Positions 15,001 to 23,344 of a stretch of 64,000 nucleotides of DNA are shown one piece after another. This DNA comes from Azotimanducus sp965199815 (lineage in GTDB: Bacteria; Pseudomonadota; Gammaproteobacteria; Pseudomonadales; Azotimanducaceae), in NCBI GenBank assembly GCA_965199815.1, contig CBDATE010000018.1, positions 458,935 to 522,934 of the forward strand, written 5' to 3'. The notes below the pieces were generated by a model, which saw nothing but the letters and a program-made list of their open reading frames with translations, was not told the DNA's origin and did no database searches. Within the stretch, counting starts at the first letter, position 1. Each line of letters begins with the position of its first letter. A program made the translations under genes and the position numbers.

Positions 15001-16966
15001 TTGCGTGTTGACGCGAAGAGGAATATACGGTCAACGGGGAGTAGTTTGCCGAGGGTGAATATTGAAGATGCGTCGGCCATGGAGGGGGATGATCTGGTGT
15101 TCCGTGTGGTGTTGTCCAAGGCAGTGCAGCATCGGGTGAAGGTGTACTGGGCGACGCGGCCGGGCACGGCGCGGGCGGATCAGGACTTTTGGTCAGCGGT
15201 TGGTGCGGTGGTGTTCAGGCCGGGTGTGACGGAGCGCAGGATTCGCGTGGAGACGCTGGATGATGATCACAACGACCCGGGCGAGACGATGCAGGTACGC
15301 TTGTCGAGTCCGCGCGGTACCCTGATAGGAGACGGTATCGCGACCGGCACGATCAACAACTGGGATGCGCTGCCGGTGGCATGGCTGGCGCGCTTCGGGC
15401 GAGCAATGACGGAGCAGGCGCTCGGGGGTATAGAGCAGCGGTTGACGGCTCCGCGGGAAGCGGGGACGCAGGGCACTGTGGCCGGGATGAGGCTTGATTC
15501 GCTCGGACTGTTTGCGGACGGAGCGGGTGCCTGGCCGCTTGCCGGGGATGTCTCAGGGGAAGGCTCAGGGAATGTTTCAGGGGATGCCTCAGGGAAGACG
15601 CTCGGCGGCGTGTCCTTCGGCAGCTACTTCAACAGCACCCCGCTTGATGGCTCGCCTGTGTTTGGCGCTGGTGCATCAAGTCAAGGCGGCGTACCCTTCG
15701 CAAGCTCACCCTTCGGCGGCGGTCTGCTGACCACGAGCAACTTCACGCACACAGGTGCGATGGATGAATCCGGTGGCAGCCTTGCCTTCTGGGGTCGGGG
15801 TGCGCGCGCGGACTTCCGCGGACGCGACGGTATGGTGAATCTCGATGGCCAGACAGAAACCGCCACCCTGGGTGCGGACTACGCCAGAGATGAGTGGCTG
15901 ACCGGTGTCATGCTGACGAGCAGTCGCGGCACCGGCGGGTATCAAGGCGTGGCGAGCGGGGAGGTGGAGGTCTCCCTGAACGCAGCGATACCCTATGGGT
16001 CGTACCGGTTCTCGGAGCGGTTGGATGTGTGGGGTGCTGTCGGGCGTGGCACGGGTGCGCTGACACTCACGCCGGAGGGCGAGGGCAGTATCGAGGCTGA
16101 TCTTGACTGGAGCATGGTGTCGGCTGGGCTGCGCGGCGGACTGTTCGGGGCGGCGGGATATGGTCCGGCCGTGACGCTGGTATCGGATGTGCTCTGGTCG
16201 CGCACTGGGTCGGGTCGAGTGGAAGCGGGTGAGGGGCATTCGAGCCTGGCCTCGTCCGAGGCAGATACTTCGCGGCTGCGGCTGGGTCTCGAGGGGAGTT
16301 GGGCACTGACGCTCGGGAATGTCGGTGCGGTGACACCGAAGCTGGAAGCGGGAGTGCGCCATGACGACGGCGATGCCGAGCAAGGCTTCGGAGTGGAAGT
16401 TGGCGGCGGTCTGGCGTGGACGCTGCCCGCACTTGGGCTGACACTTGATGTGTCCGGGCGCACATTGGTGACGCATGAGGCTGATGGGCAGGAATCGCAC
16501 GGGTTCTCGGCGGCGCTGAACTTTGATCCGAGCGGCGAGTACACGCGGCTTCACGCTGAACCTGCGTCAGGACATCGGCGGGCCGTCGAGCGGTGGTGTA
16601 CAGGCGCTGTTCGCCTCGGAGCTTCCCGGCGTTGGCGGGATGGGCATGGGTGGCGGATCAATGGGTGGTGGCGCTGCTGGCAGTCGCTGGACGCTGGAGA
16701 CGGCGTACGGACTGGCGGCCTACGGCGACAAGTTCACGCTGAGCCCGACCTTCGGCCTGGCTGCTTCCGATACCTCGGTTGATTTTCATCTCGGCTGGCA
16801 ACTGGTGCCGGAGCTCAGTGAAGACGCGCTGAATCTCTCGCTGATGTTCAAGGCTACACGCCGTGAGCTGCTTGATGTGGGGACTGTCGGCAGCATTGGC
16901 AGCATCGGTACGCCGGAGCAAGACCCCGAACACGGAGTGCAGATCGAGGTGAGTGCTCGCTGGTAG
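1..16966 (+). CDS. Giant repetitive autotransporter-type surface protein (5' end outside window; one frameshift near the 3' end)
   Basis: The frame is open from base 1, so the true start and any signal peptide lie upstream. More than 5,500 residues are visible. Calx-beta-like units open the window (about nt 1-660), followed by alternating fibronectin type III units (e.g. 670-975, 2080-2380, 3530-3830), putative-Ig/He_PIG units (980-1250, 2385-2640, 3230-3520) and cadherin/Ig-like units. Calx-like repeats with the core VFTPTALTVDEG recur at about 7010, 7350, 7660, 8870 and 10050. A last Calx-beta unit (about 15040-15350) leads into the linker LPVAWLARFGR and an autotransporter beta-barrel (about 15700-16966) ending in the aromatic residue W expected for outer-membrane insertion. 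The first frame stops at 16782, but the barrel continues one frame over from about 16526-16546 (GFTLNLRQDIGG) to the stop at 16966. Role inferred: large adhesin or surface-display protein. Threonine-rich and very repetitive, so assembly errors are possible. Confidence 0.85.
10951..12960 (+). repeat. 579-bp tandem repeat, about 3.5 copies, inside the giant surface-protein gene
   Basis: Near-identical units start at about 10951, 11530, 12109 and 12688, an exact 579-bp (193-residue) period. Each unit holds one Ig/cadherin-like domain (beginning SITDITNKTATFGTN) and one fibronectin-III-like domain (TLATPTGLALKANTQ...). The fourth copy keeps the first domain and then diverges (RAQLGTPVVTVSAQDG). 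The period is a multiple of three, so copy-number change would alter length without breaking the frame. Confidence 0.95.
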
Positions 16967-17343
16967 GCACAACAGGTACACGGCGACAGTTGACCGGTGT
17001 CACCGGTATGTTGTAGTTTTACGCCATGACTGAGCATGAACTGAGCCGTGATCTTGCGGTGCTGGAGGAGCGCATGAAAACCATGCAAGCAGAGTACAAG
17101 ACCGACATCGCGCGGCTGGCAGAAGACTCTGCCAAGCGCGATGCGGAGCGCAAGACCGATGCTGCCAGGCGCATGCGGAGCGCAAGACCGATGCTGCCAA
17201 GCGCGATGCGGGTCACAAGGCTGACATTGCACAGCTCGCCAAGGATTCTGCCAAGCGCGAAACCCGTCTGTTGCTGTCAATGGTGGGGTTGATTGGCGTT
17301 GCGACGGCCATTCTGAGTGCCGTAATAGCCGCGGCCGACTGAT
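16916..17343 (+). repeat. Segmental duplication, copy 1 (autotransporter 3' end plus coiled-coil gene)
   Basis: The sequence from GAGCAAGACCCCGAACACGG at 16916 through the stop of the small coiled-coil gene is repeated from 17418 to about 18087. The second copy carries the last codons of the autotransporter (EQDPEHGVQIEV-SARW), interrupted by the 152-bp hairpin element, then the same leader and coiled-coil gene. The 75 bases from 17343 to 17417 between the copies hold no recognisable gene. Confidence 0.9.
17026..17342 (+). pseudogene. Coiled-coil tail-anchored small protein, copy 1, frameshifted
   Basis: It starts with the same residues as the intact copy at 17682 (MTEHELSRDLAVLEERMKTM) and one 18-residue repeat. 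At about 17172-17173 one G is missing compared with the repeat consensus (GCCAGGCGC-ATGCGG against CGCGATGCGG). The original frame then reads unrelated sequence to 17292. The next frame restores the repeats (KRDAGHKADIAQLAKDSAK) and the hydrophobic C-terminal segment, stopping at 17342. Without the lost base the product would be about 105 residues. Either a real pseudogene or a sequencing error in a repeat-rich stretch. Confidence 0.75.
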
Positions 17344-17453
17344 AGCTTCGGCGTGGCGGCGGTTCGCTTGGCGAGGATGAGGACAAAGACAAGGAGCGTC
17401 AGCCCGCACAGGGTCTCGAGCAAGACCCCGAACACGGAGTGCAGATCGAGGTA

Positions 17454-17605
17454 AGGGAAACTCTGAATAACAGAGTTTCCCGTGCGGCACACGGATGTGC
17501 CGCCAGATTCAGTGCCGTAAGGCATTGAATCTGCGAGCAAATCAGAAGCGTACTTCTGATTTGCGAATCTGATCAAGTCCACGGATGGACTTGATCAGAA
17601 CATAC
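17454..17605 (+). mobile_element. 152-bp multi-hairpin element, copy 1
   Basis: Five consecutive inverted repeats fill almost the whole length: GGGAAACTCTG/CAGAGTTTCCC with loop AATAA; GCGGCACA/TGTGCCGC; CAGATTCAGTGCC/GGCATTGAATCTG (one G.T pair); GCAAATCAGAAG/CTTCTGATTTGC; CTGATCAAGTCCA/TGGACTTGATCAG. The element is flanked by TA on both sides (17452-17453 and 17606-17607). Removing it with one TA gives GAG-GTA-AGT-GCT-CGC-TGG-TAG, the same peptide end (EVSARW) as the first copy of the duplication. The second copy is at 32789-32940 on the opposite strand and differs at only three internal positions. No transposase is present; it looks like a non-autonomous MITE-type element, though it lacks obvious terminal inverted repeats. 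Confidence 0.9.
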
Positions 17606-17681
17606 TAAGTGCTCGCTGGTAGGCACAACAGGTACACGGCGACAGTTGACCGGTGTCACCGGTATGTTGTAGTTTTACGCC

Positions 17682-18086
17682 ATGACTGAGCATGAACTGA
17701 GCCGTGATCTTGCGGTGCTGGAGGAGCGCATGAAAACCATGCAAGCAGAGTACAAGACCGACATCGCGCGGCTGGCAGAAGACTCTGCCAAGCGCGATGC
17801 GGAATACAAGACCGACATCGCACGGCTGGCAGAAGACTCTGCCAAGCGCGATGCGGAGTACAAGACCGACATCGCACGGCTGGCAGAAGACTCTGCCAAG
17901 CGCGATGCGGAGTACAAGATCGATGTTGCCAAGCGCGATGCGGAGTACAAGGCCGATGCTGCCAAGCGCGATGCGGAATACAAGACCGATGCTGCCAAGC
18001 TCGAAACCCGTCTGTTGCTGTCAATGGTGGGGTTGATTGGCGTTGCGACGGCCATTCTGAGTGTCTTGATAGCCGTGGTCGGCTGA
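17682..18086 (+). CDS. Small coiled-coil protein with C-terminal membrane anchor
   Basis: Protein of 134 residues with no family I can name. After an N-terminal helix (MTEHELSRDLAVLEERMKTM) come three perfect or near-perfect 18-residue repeats (EYKTDIARLAEDSAKRDA, residues about 24-77) and then three 11-residue repeats of the type EYKADAAKRDA (about 78-110). Periods of 11 and 18 (7+11) suggest a hendecad-type coiled coil. The last 24 residues (from LLLSMVGLIGV) form one hydrophobic segment, so a tail-anchored membrane protein is likely. It lies directly downstream of the autotransporter gene and was duplicated with it, which hints at, but does not prove, a shared role in the envelope. Confidence 0.7.
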   Translation: MTEHELSRDLAVLEERMKTMQAEYKTDIARLAEDSAKRDAEYKTDIARLAEDSAKRDAEYKTDIARLAEDSAKRDAEYKIDVAKRDAEYKADAAKRDAEYKTDAAKLETRLLLSMVGLIGVATAILSVLIAVVG

Positions 18087-18285
18087 TAGCTTCGACGCGC
18101 CTCACCCCCGGCGCTGCACTTCAAAATTGAGGCAGGGTAGCGGGGCCGGACGGGTTGCCGACTGCGTGGATTGGTGGCGGGGCCGGTCGGCGTTCTGGCG
18201 GAAATCTGTTGCCGGGACTTTTCTCGGATCCTTCGAGCTCACGACCTGACCTGGCCTTGACAGGTATTGGACCTGATACGCGAAC

Positions 18286-19254
18286 ATGCCGCGTGGTAGG
18301 ATTTCTCCGGTGAGTTCGCGCGCCAACACATACCATTTCACCGTGCCAGAGCGTACTGCCCGGACGCGCGGACAGACAGGGTGTCGCTTGTGCATCTGCT
18401 CCGTCCTGCTCGTCCTGCTGATGACAAGTGGTACGGCCTGGTCCTATCAGGGAGAGATTCATCAGCGCCTCACCTTTATCGCGGCTCGTCAGTTCAATCT
18501 GTGTGCGCCGGATGTACAGCTGCCGGTACTCAGCCCCTTGCAAGTCCGGTACATCGCGAGAAGCTCCGTCAAGGAATCTGATTCTCGCTTGGTGCGTACC
18601 TTCCGCTGGGGGTTTTATGAGCGCGGAGAGCAAGCACAAAAGCACTTCCTGGGTCTGGTGCAGACACGCCTGCACCGCCGCTTCGAGAAGCTGACCGAGG
18701 CCGCTGAACGCGCAGATGACCTGCTGGAATACTATTCAATAGTAGGCAGGATGATGGCACATCTTCAGGACATGAGCGTACCCGTGTATGTCGTGCCCAT
18801 CTACTTCAATCGCTTCTGGCGGTTGTCAATGCGCGACCGCCTGAACGCCTACCCGATTGATGCGCAACTGCTTGCGGCGAGGCTTGCCGAGAGAAGCTGT
18901 GAGGCGCTGCTTGGCGATTCTGCGCTTGCTCCGCAGTCGGCACAGCCAACACCGCCGGTCGAGCTGCTTGACGAACTCGCTGATTCCACTATCCAGGCAA
19001 TCCAGCAACCCATTTTTGGTCAGGAGCCGACCACCTGGGAGTCTTTCTGGAGGCTCGGCCGCGAGGGCAGGTTTGGCAGGTACGGAGCGGCTGGCAACAG
19101 ATTTGGCGAACGCACCGAGTTCACCTGTGGCGACCAGACCTGTGTCTTTCTGGAGGACGACCCCCTGTATCGGGAATTCGCCATTGAACGACATCTTGAT
19201 GCGTTGCAGTCCAGCCTGAGATTCATGCGTTGGGCGCAGCACAGCGAGGGATGA
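18286..19254 (+). CDS. Secreted protein of the phospholipase C / P1 nuclease-like superfamily
   Basis: Protein of about 322 residues. A hydrophobic segment at residues 36-53 (ICSVLLVLLMTSGTAWS) looks like a signal peptide with a long n-region; alternative GTG starts further in (18310, 18343) would give a more usual length. The mature end begins with Y-Q-G-E-I-H, and a later motif AHLQDMSVPVYVVP resembles the H-x3-D-x3-P zinc-binding signature of bacterial phospholipase C/S1-P1 nucleases, with an upstream YYSIVGRMM helix. These histidines and the aspartate would bind zinc. Assignment rests on the motif pattern only; substrate (phospholipid or nucleic acid) cannot be told. Two cysteines near the C-terminus (CGDQTC) may form a disulphide. 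The 199 bases before it (18087-18285) show no gene or clear signal. Confidence 0.5.
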   Translation: MPRGRISPVSSRANTYHFTVPERTARTRGQTGCRLCICSVLLVLLMTSGTAWSYQGEIHQRLTFIAARQFNLCAPDVQLPVLSPLQVRYIARSSVKESDSRLVRTFRWGFYERGEQAQKHFLGLVQTRLHRRFEKLTEAAERADDLLEYYSIVGRMMAHLQDMSVPVYVVPIYFNRFWRLSMRDRLNAYPIDAQLLAARLAERSCEALLGDSALAPQSAQPTPPVELLDELADSTIQAIQQPIFGQEPTTWESFWRLGREGRFGRYGAAGNRFGERTEFTCGDQTCVFLEDDPLYREFAIERHLDALQSSLRFMRWAQHSEG

Positions 19255-19368
19255 GGCTGCACCCGCAGACCCGACTCGGCTCATGTGCGCCGCATGGCAA
19301 CGCATGTGTGACGCAGCACACCGACATTGACAGGCCGGCCCCCCGTCGTTGTATCGGGTATTGAGTGC

Positions 19369-20304
19369 ATGAATCTTCATCTGGGAACAACGCCCTGGCA
19401 CTGGTTCGATGGAGCGTCGATTGCCAGACAGGCAGTGCGCGCAGAAGCCATGGGGTTTGATTCCTTCTGGCTGCCGGAGAACCACTTGCAGGTGCCTTTT
19501 GCTGTGCCCGAGCCGCTCATGCTGCTGTGTGCCGCCGCTGCCCTGACCGAGCGGATACAATTGGCCACGACATCCTACCTGCTGCCCGTGAGGTCGCCGC
19601 TGGCGGCAGCGGAACAGATAGCAGTGCTGGACAACCTGTCTGAAGGCCGACTGCTCCTGGGAATCGGGCGTGGCTACGACCGCGATACGCTGGCAGCTTT
19701 CGGTGTGCCGCCCGGTTCCAGGAGAGCGCTCTTTTCCGCTCATTTCGAAGCCGTTGTGGCACTCTTGTGCGGCGATGCGGTGCCCGCATGCGATGCTGCG
19801 CGTCGGCTGTCTCCTGCGCTGGTGCAGCAGCCACACCCGCCCATGGTTGTCGCTGCCTTTGGTCCCAAGGCACTTGCACAGGCAGGTTCGCTCGGCCTGC
19901 CGTATCTGGCCTCGCCGATTGAGAGTCTGACGAGTCTCGAACAAAAGTATGCACAGCACCGGCAGGCTTGCCGTGCTCACGGGCACCCGCCACCGACCAT
20001 GGTGCCGGTGATGCGCAGGGTGCTCATCTCGGATACCCCGCGGGTACTCGACAAGGCGTGGGCGCTTGTCAGGACAGGGCAGGATGTGCGCGCTCGCCCG
20101 GCTGAACAGACACAGCAGACATCTCCGGAAGAACTCGTGTGCATGGGCTCGAAGCAGCAGGTTCTGGAGCAGATTGAAGCCATTCGACTGCGTCTTGGCA
20201 TGACGCACTTCATCGCCTCGCATACTGGTCTTGCCGGAATCGATGAGGCGCACCTGCGGGCATCGGTGCAAGCACTTGCGGATGTTCGTACGAGTCTCTC
20301 CTGA
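19369..20304 (+). CDS. Luciferase-like (LLM) flavin-dependent oxidoreductase
   Basis: Predicted TIM-barrel flavin monooxygenase/reductase of about 311 residues. The start at 19369 (MNLHLGTTPWHW) fits the first beta strand; a longer in-frame start at 19327 adds 14 poorly conserved residues. Typical features are AEAMGFDSFWLPENH, the strand RIQLATTSYLLPVRSPLAAAEQ, and LSEGRLLLGIGRGY, a hallmark segment of bacterial LLM proteins. Substrate is unknown; these enzymes use FMNH2 or F420. It is followed 66 bases later by a DsbA-fold isomerase-like gene on the same strand, so the two may be co-transcribed. Confidence 0.85.
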   Translation: MNLHLGTTPWHWFDGASIARQAVRAEAMGFDSFWLPENHLQVPFAVPEPLMLLCAAAALTERIQLATTSYLLPVRSPLAAAEQIAVLDNLSEGRLLLGIGRGYDRDTLAAFGVPPGSRRALFSAHFEAVVALLCGDAVPACDAARRLSPALVQQPHPPMVVAAFGPKALAQAGSLGLPYLASPIESLTSLEQKYAQHRQACRAHGHPPPTMVPVMRRVLISDTPRVLDKAWALVRTGQDVRARPAEQTQQTSPEELVCMGSKQQVLEQIEAIRLRLGMTHFIASHTGLAGIDEAHLRASVQALADVRTSLS

Positions 20305-20370
20305 CTGAACCCCTGGCCGACGAGCACACGAGATCATGCCACAGGACACCCTGTCTGACACTGCGATGCG

Positions 20371-20973
20371 ATGGTACGCGCCGTGACGCAAGTGCCAATC
20401 GTCAAGGCATATTTCGACTACAAGAGTCCCTTCGCGTATCTTGCGTTCGAACCGGCGCTCGACCTGACGCGCGAGTTCAATATCGAACTGCGCTGGATTC
20501 CGTATCTCCTGCACATCAAGGGCAAGGGGCAGCGCAGCATCTACTCCGAGTGGAAGGTTCGCTACTCCTACATGGATGCGAGGCGCCTTGCCAACAGGCG
20601 CGACGGGTTTTTAATCCGTGGGCCGCGCAAGGTGTACGATTCCACGCCTGCCCTCCTCGGTGCCCTCTACGCCATGGACAACGGGTGCTTTGTTGACTAC
20701 AGCCGCGCTGTTTTCAGTCGCTTCTTCACGCATCAGCTCGAGGTGGACCAAATGGATGAAGTGAGTGCACTCCTGCAAGAGGTTGGCCTTGACCAGAGGG
20801 CATTCGAGGCGTTCGCACAAGGTCCGGGCATGATGCGGCTCGAGCAGGCCATTGCAGAAGGCGAGCAGGACCATGTGTTCGGAGTCCCGCTATTCGTCTT
20901 TGCAGACGAGCAGTTCTGGGGCAATGACCGCATCTGGCTGCTCAGGGAGCGACTCGCGCCTTTCAAGCGCTGA
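20371..20973 (+). CDS. DsbA-fold protein, 2-hydroxychromene-2-carboxylate isomerase-like
   Basis: Protein of 200 residues, the usual size for the HCCA isomerase/kappa-GST branch of thioredoxin-fold proteins. It opens with YFDYKSPFAYLAFEPAL, where the serine after YK is at the position of the catalytic serine in place of the DsbA CxxC. It ends with GVPLFVFADEQFWGNDRIWLL, the conserved GVP (cis-proline) and the helix that contacts glutathione. Such enzymes use glutathione for cis-trans isomerisation in aromatic degradation, but many homologues have no known substrate. It sits downstream of the LLM oxidoreductase; a shared catabolic or detoxification role is an inference. Confidence 0.8.
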   Translation: MVRAVTQVPIVKAYFDYKSPFAYLAFEPALDLTREFNIELRWIPYLLHIKGKGQRSIYSEWKVRYSYMDARRLANRRDGFLIRGPRKVYDSTPALLGALYAMDNGCFVDYSRAVFSRFFTHQLEVDQMDEVSALLQEVGLDQRAFEAFAQGPGMMRLEQAIAEGEQDHVFGVPLFVFADEQFWGNDRIWLLRERLAPFKR

Positions 20974-21029
20974 CCCGCGGGTGCCCTGGTATGTTGACCC
21001 GGACATCAGGTGCCAGTGAATCGAAGGAG

Positions 21030-21680
21030 TCAGGGCGAATCAGCCCGGTAACACCAATGCCAGGGTTCGTACATGATGCCGTGCGAGTTATCCCGAGGAT
21101 AGCTGAGATAAAAGCCAAAGGATGCGGCGTTGCGTTGCAGCCAGGCGAAGGTTGGGGTGTCTTCAAACTCGGTTTCGAGTACCGGGCAACCGGCGCAGGC
21201 CACATCTATGGCGCGCCCGCTCTGGTGTTCGCTGTATCCCGGTGCAGCCACTGCCGTGAGCGCCTGTTCAATGGTTTCGCCAGCCGCCAGCTTGTTGTGC
21301 AACAGCTCGGCCTGAAGGGATGCCGGACGAAAAGCCGAAACCAGCAGCAGGCTCACGCCATCCTGCTCGGCTGCCTGACGCATGGCGAGCCAGGCATCTG
21401 CTGCCGATGCCGCGAGGCGTTGCTGCCGGTCAAACATATCCTTGCCGACATCTCGCAGCAGGCTCGGTGGCAACTGCATCTCGAGTCCTGAACTCTGCGC
21501 GTAATCCTCGGGAATGTTCAACTCGGTGTGCAGTGCGCGGATGCGCTCTTCTGCCGCAGAGCCGGTCGCTTCGCTGGCGTACAGCATGTTTCCGCTGAGT
21601 GGCAGGCACAGCGCCAGGGCAAGTGCCGGGCCAAGCGCCCGCCAGACGAGTGCCCGCCAGATATGTGTAATGACTGACAT
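21030..21680 (-). CDS. VanY-type D-alanyl-D-alanine carboxypeptidase (peptidase M15B)
   Basis: Protein of 216 residues with an N-terminal hydrophobic segment (residues 12-33, ending near YASE), probably a signal peptide, so the enzyme would act in the periplasm. The M15B zinc site is visible: S-E-H-Q-S-G-R-A-I-D (SxHxxGxAxD, first zinc His and Asp) and later EPWHW (catalytic Glu and third zinc His). LLLVSAFRPASLQ is the usual preceding strand. It would trim the terminal D-Ala of peptidoglycan stem peptides. It is divergent from recA; the intergenic 21681-21782 must hold both promoters. Confidence 0.88.
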   Translation of the reverse strand: MSVITHIWRALVWRALGPALALALCLPLSGNMLYASEATGSAAEERIRALHTELNIPEDYAQSSGLEMQLPPSLLRDVGKDMFDRQQRLAASAADAWLAMRQAAEQDGVSLLLVSAFRPASLQAELLHNKLAAGETIEQALTAVAAPGYSEHQSGRAIDVACAGCPVLETEFEDTPTFAWLQRNAASFGFYLSYPRDNSHGIMYEPWHWCYRADSP

Positions 21681-21782
21681 TTCCTACAAAGACTCGATGC
21701 AAAGGCTGAAAGTGCAGTATATAGCTTGCGGTCTGATGCGATAAATCCTAGAGTGTGTCACGCACCACTCAGGAGTAATTCA

Positions 21783-22832
21783 TTGGCCAGCAAACAAGAC
21801 GCGAAAGATTCCAGAGGCCAGGCCTTGCGTTCGGCGCTCGATCAAATCGAACGTCAATTCGGCAAGGGTTCCATGATGCGTCTGGGGGACCGGGAGCACA
21901 TGGTTGTCCCAGCCATTTCCACCGGCTCGCTGGGGCTTGATCTGGCTCTGGGCGTTGGCGGATTGCCGCGCGGGCGCATTGTGGAAATCTACGGCCCCGA
22001 GGCATCTGGCAAGACCACGCTCACGCTCGAAGTGGTAGCTCAGGCACAGCGCGCTGGTGGTACCTGTGCCTTCATTGATGCCGAGCACGCGCTGGACCCG
22101 GCCTATGCCAGTGCGATTGGCGTGAACACTGACGACCTCCTGATATCGCAGCCGGATACAGGCGAACAGGCACTTGAAATCTGCGACATGATCGTGCGTT
22201 CGGGGGCGGTGGATGTGGTGGTCATTGATTCGGTGGCGGCGCTCACACCCAAGGCGGAAATCGAAGGTGAAATGGGTGATGCCCATGTCGGTCTTCAGGC
22301 GCGGCTCATGAGTCAGGCGCTGCGCAAGATGACTGCCAACATCAAGAATTCCAATACGCTGGTTATTTTCATCAATCAGATTCGCATGAAAATCGGTGTC
22401 ATGTACGGTTCGCCCGAGACCACCACCGGCGGTAATGCGCTCAAGTTCTATGCCTCGGTACGCCTTGATATTCGTCGTCTGAGCATGGTCAAACAGGGGG
22501 AAGAGATACTTGGCAATGAGACCAGAGTCAAGGTTGTGAAGAACAAGATGGCACCACCCTTTCGCCAGACCGAGTTTCAGATTCTCTACGGCAAGGGCAT
22601 TTTTCGCGTGGGCGAGGTGATTGATCTCGGTGTGCGTGAAGGCATCGTCGGACGCGCTGGTGCCTGGTTCAGCTATCAGGGAGACAAGATCGGTCAGGGC
22701 AGGATGAATGCGGCGAACCATCTACTCGAAAATCCGCAACTTCTTGCAGAAATTGAAGGTGCGGTGCGTACCAGACTGCTGCCCGACACAGCACCCGACC
22801 CGGCATCTGCATCGCAGCCCCCGAATGTATAG
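21783..22832 (+). CDS. recA: Recombinase RecA
   Basis: DNA-strand exchange and SOS co-protease ATPase, 349 residues, the usual length. Visible features are GPEASGKTTLTLEV (Walker A), VVVIDSVAALTPKAEIEGE (Walker B region), NTLVIFINQIRMKIGVMYG (loop L2) and TTTGGNALKFYASVRLDIRR. The start is TTG at 21783 (LASKQDAKDSRG), chosen because an AGGAG Shine-Dalgarno sequence lies just upstream (CACTCAGGAGTAATTCATTGG); no ATG is suitably placed. I see no canonical CTG-N10-CAG LexA box in 21681-21782. recX overlaps its 3' end by 8 bases, so the two are a translationally coupled operon. Confidence 0.98.
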   Translation: MASKQDAKDSRGQALRSALDQIERQFGKGSMMRLGDREHMVVPAISTGSLGLDLALGVGGLPRGRIVEIYGPEASGKTTLTLEVVAQAQRAGGTCAFIDAEHALDPAYASAIGVNTDDLLISQPDTGEQALEICDMIVRSGAVDVVVIDSVAALTPKAEIEGEMGDAHVGLQARLMSQALRKMTANIKNSNTLVIFINQIRMKIGVMYGSPETTTGGNALKFYASVRLDIRRLSMVKQGEEILGNETRVKVVKNKMAPPFRQTEFQILYGKGIFRVGEVIDLGVREGIVGRAGAWFSYQGDKIGQGRMNAANHLLENPQLLAEIEGAVRTRLLPDTAPDPASASQPPNV

Positions 22833-23313
22833 CAACCCGTCTGACACCATGCCAGTGCCACAAGCGACAGGTTCCGCGCATACCGTGGATGAAAGGGCGG
22901 AAGTCTGGCTGTTGACCTGGCTCTCACGACGCGAATACTCGGTCGCCGAGGCCAGCCATCGCCTGGAGCGCAAGGGTGTCACATCGGCGCGCGTCGCATC
23001 AATCATGGAAAAGTTCGTTTCCGAAGGTCTCATTTCCGATCGACGCTTCGCCGAATCTCTGGTGCGTACGCGGGTTTCTCGCGGGCAGGGGCCCCTGCTG
23101 ATCAGGGCCGAACTGCAAAGGCGAGGTGTTGCTCGTGAGATTCTTGATGATGCCATGAGCGGAACCGCGTGGCACGAACTCGGCGTGTCGGTCAAGCTCA
23201 AGCGGTTCGGGGAGGGTGAACCGGCGAATGGCGATGAGTTCAACCGTCAGGCTCGCTTTCTCGCCGGTCGCGGCTTCCCCATGGACATCATCTTTTCGGT
23301 ATTGGGGCGCTGA
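22825..23313 (+). CDS. recX: RecA regulator RecX
   Basis: Regulatory protein of about 162 residues that caps or inhibits RecA filaments. It shows the three-helix repeats of the family: LTWLSRREYSVAEASHRLERKG, FVSEGLISDRRFAESLVRTRVSRGQGPLLIRAELQRRGV and the closing KLKRFGE...RQARFLAGRGFPMDIIFSVL. The ATG at 22825 overlaps the end of recA (ATGTATAG); a second ATG at 22849 (MPVPQATG) is equally possible. The next gene, alaS, begins 31 bases downstream, as in many gammaproteobacteria. Confidence 0.93.
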   Translation: MYSNPSDTMPVPQATGSAHTVDERAEVWLLTWLSRREYSVAEASHRLERKGVTSARVASIMEKFVSEGLISDRRFAESLVRTRVSRGQGPLLIRAELQRRGVAREILDDAMSGTAWHELGVSVKLKRFGEGEPANGDEFNRQARFLAGRGFPMDIIFSVLGR

Positions 23314-23344
23314 AGATGCACACCAGAGAAGAGCGGAGCAACCA

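Larger units (their letters stand above)
17418..18087 (+). repeat. Segmental duplication, copy 2 (interrupted by the hairpin element)
   Basis: Counterpart of 16916-17343. It includes a relic of the autotransporter 3' end (17418-17453 and 17608-17621), the inserted 152-bp element, and the intact coiled-coil gene at 17682-18086. The gene-free stretch 17343-17681 therefore consists of a short spacer, the relic, the element and the leader of the coiled-coil gene. Confidence 0.9.

Noticed and set aside
16523..16966. Separate gene for the last part of the autotransporter barrel
   Set aside because: It continues the barrel of the preceding frame without its own start signal; better explained by a frameshift.
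17277..17582. Minus-strand protein beginning MDLIRFANQK
   Set aside because: It is encoded mainly by the hairpin element itself and runs into antisense of other sequence; no independent gene evidence.
17751..17990. CRISPR-like short repeat array
   Set aside because: The 54-bp and 33-bp repeats are contiguous coding repeats in frame, with no spacers.
18826..20514. 562-codon minus-strand frame covering three plus-strand genes
   Set aside because: It spans separate plausible genes and the gaps between them, with shadow-like composition.
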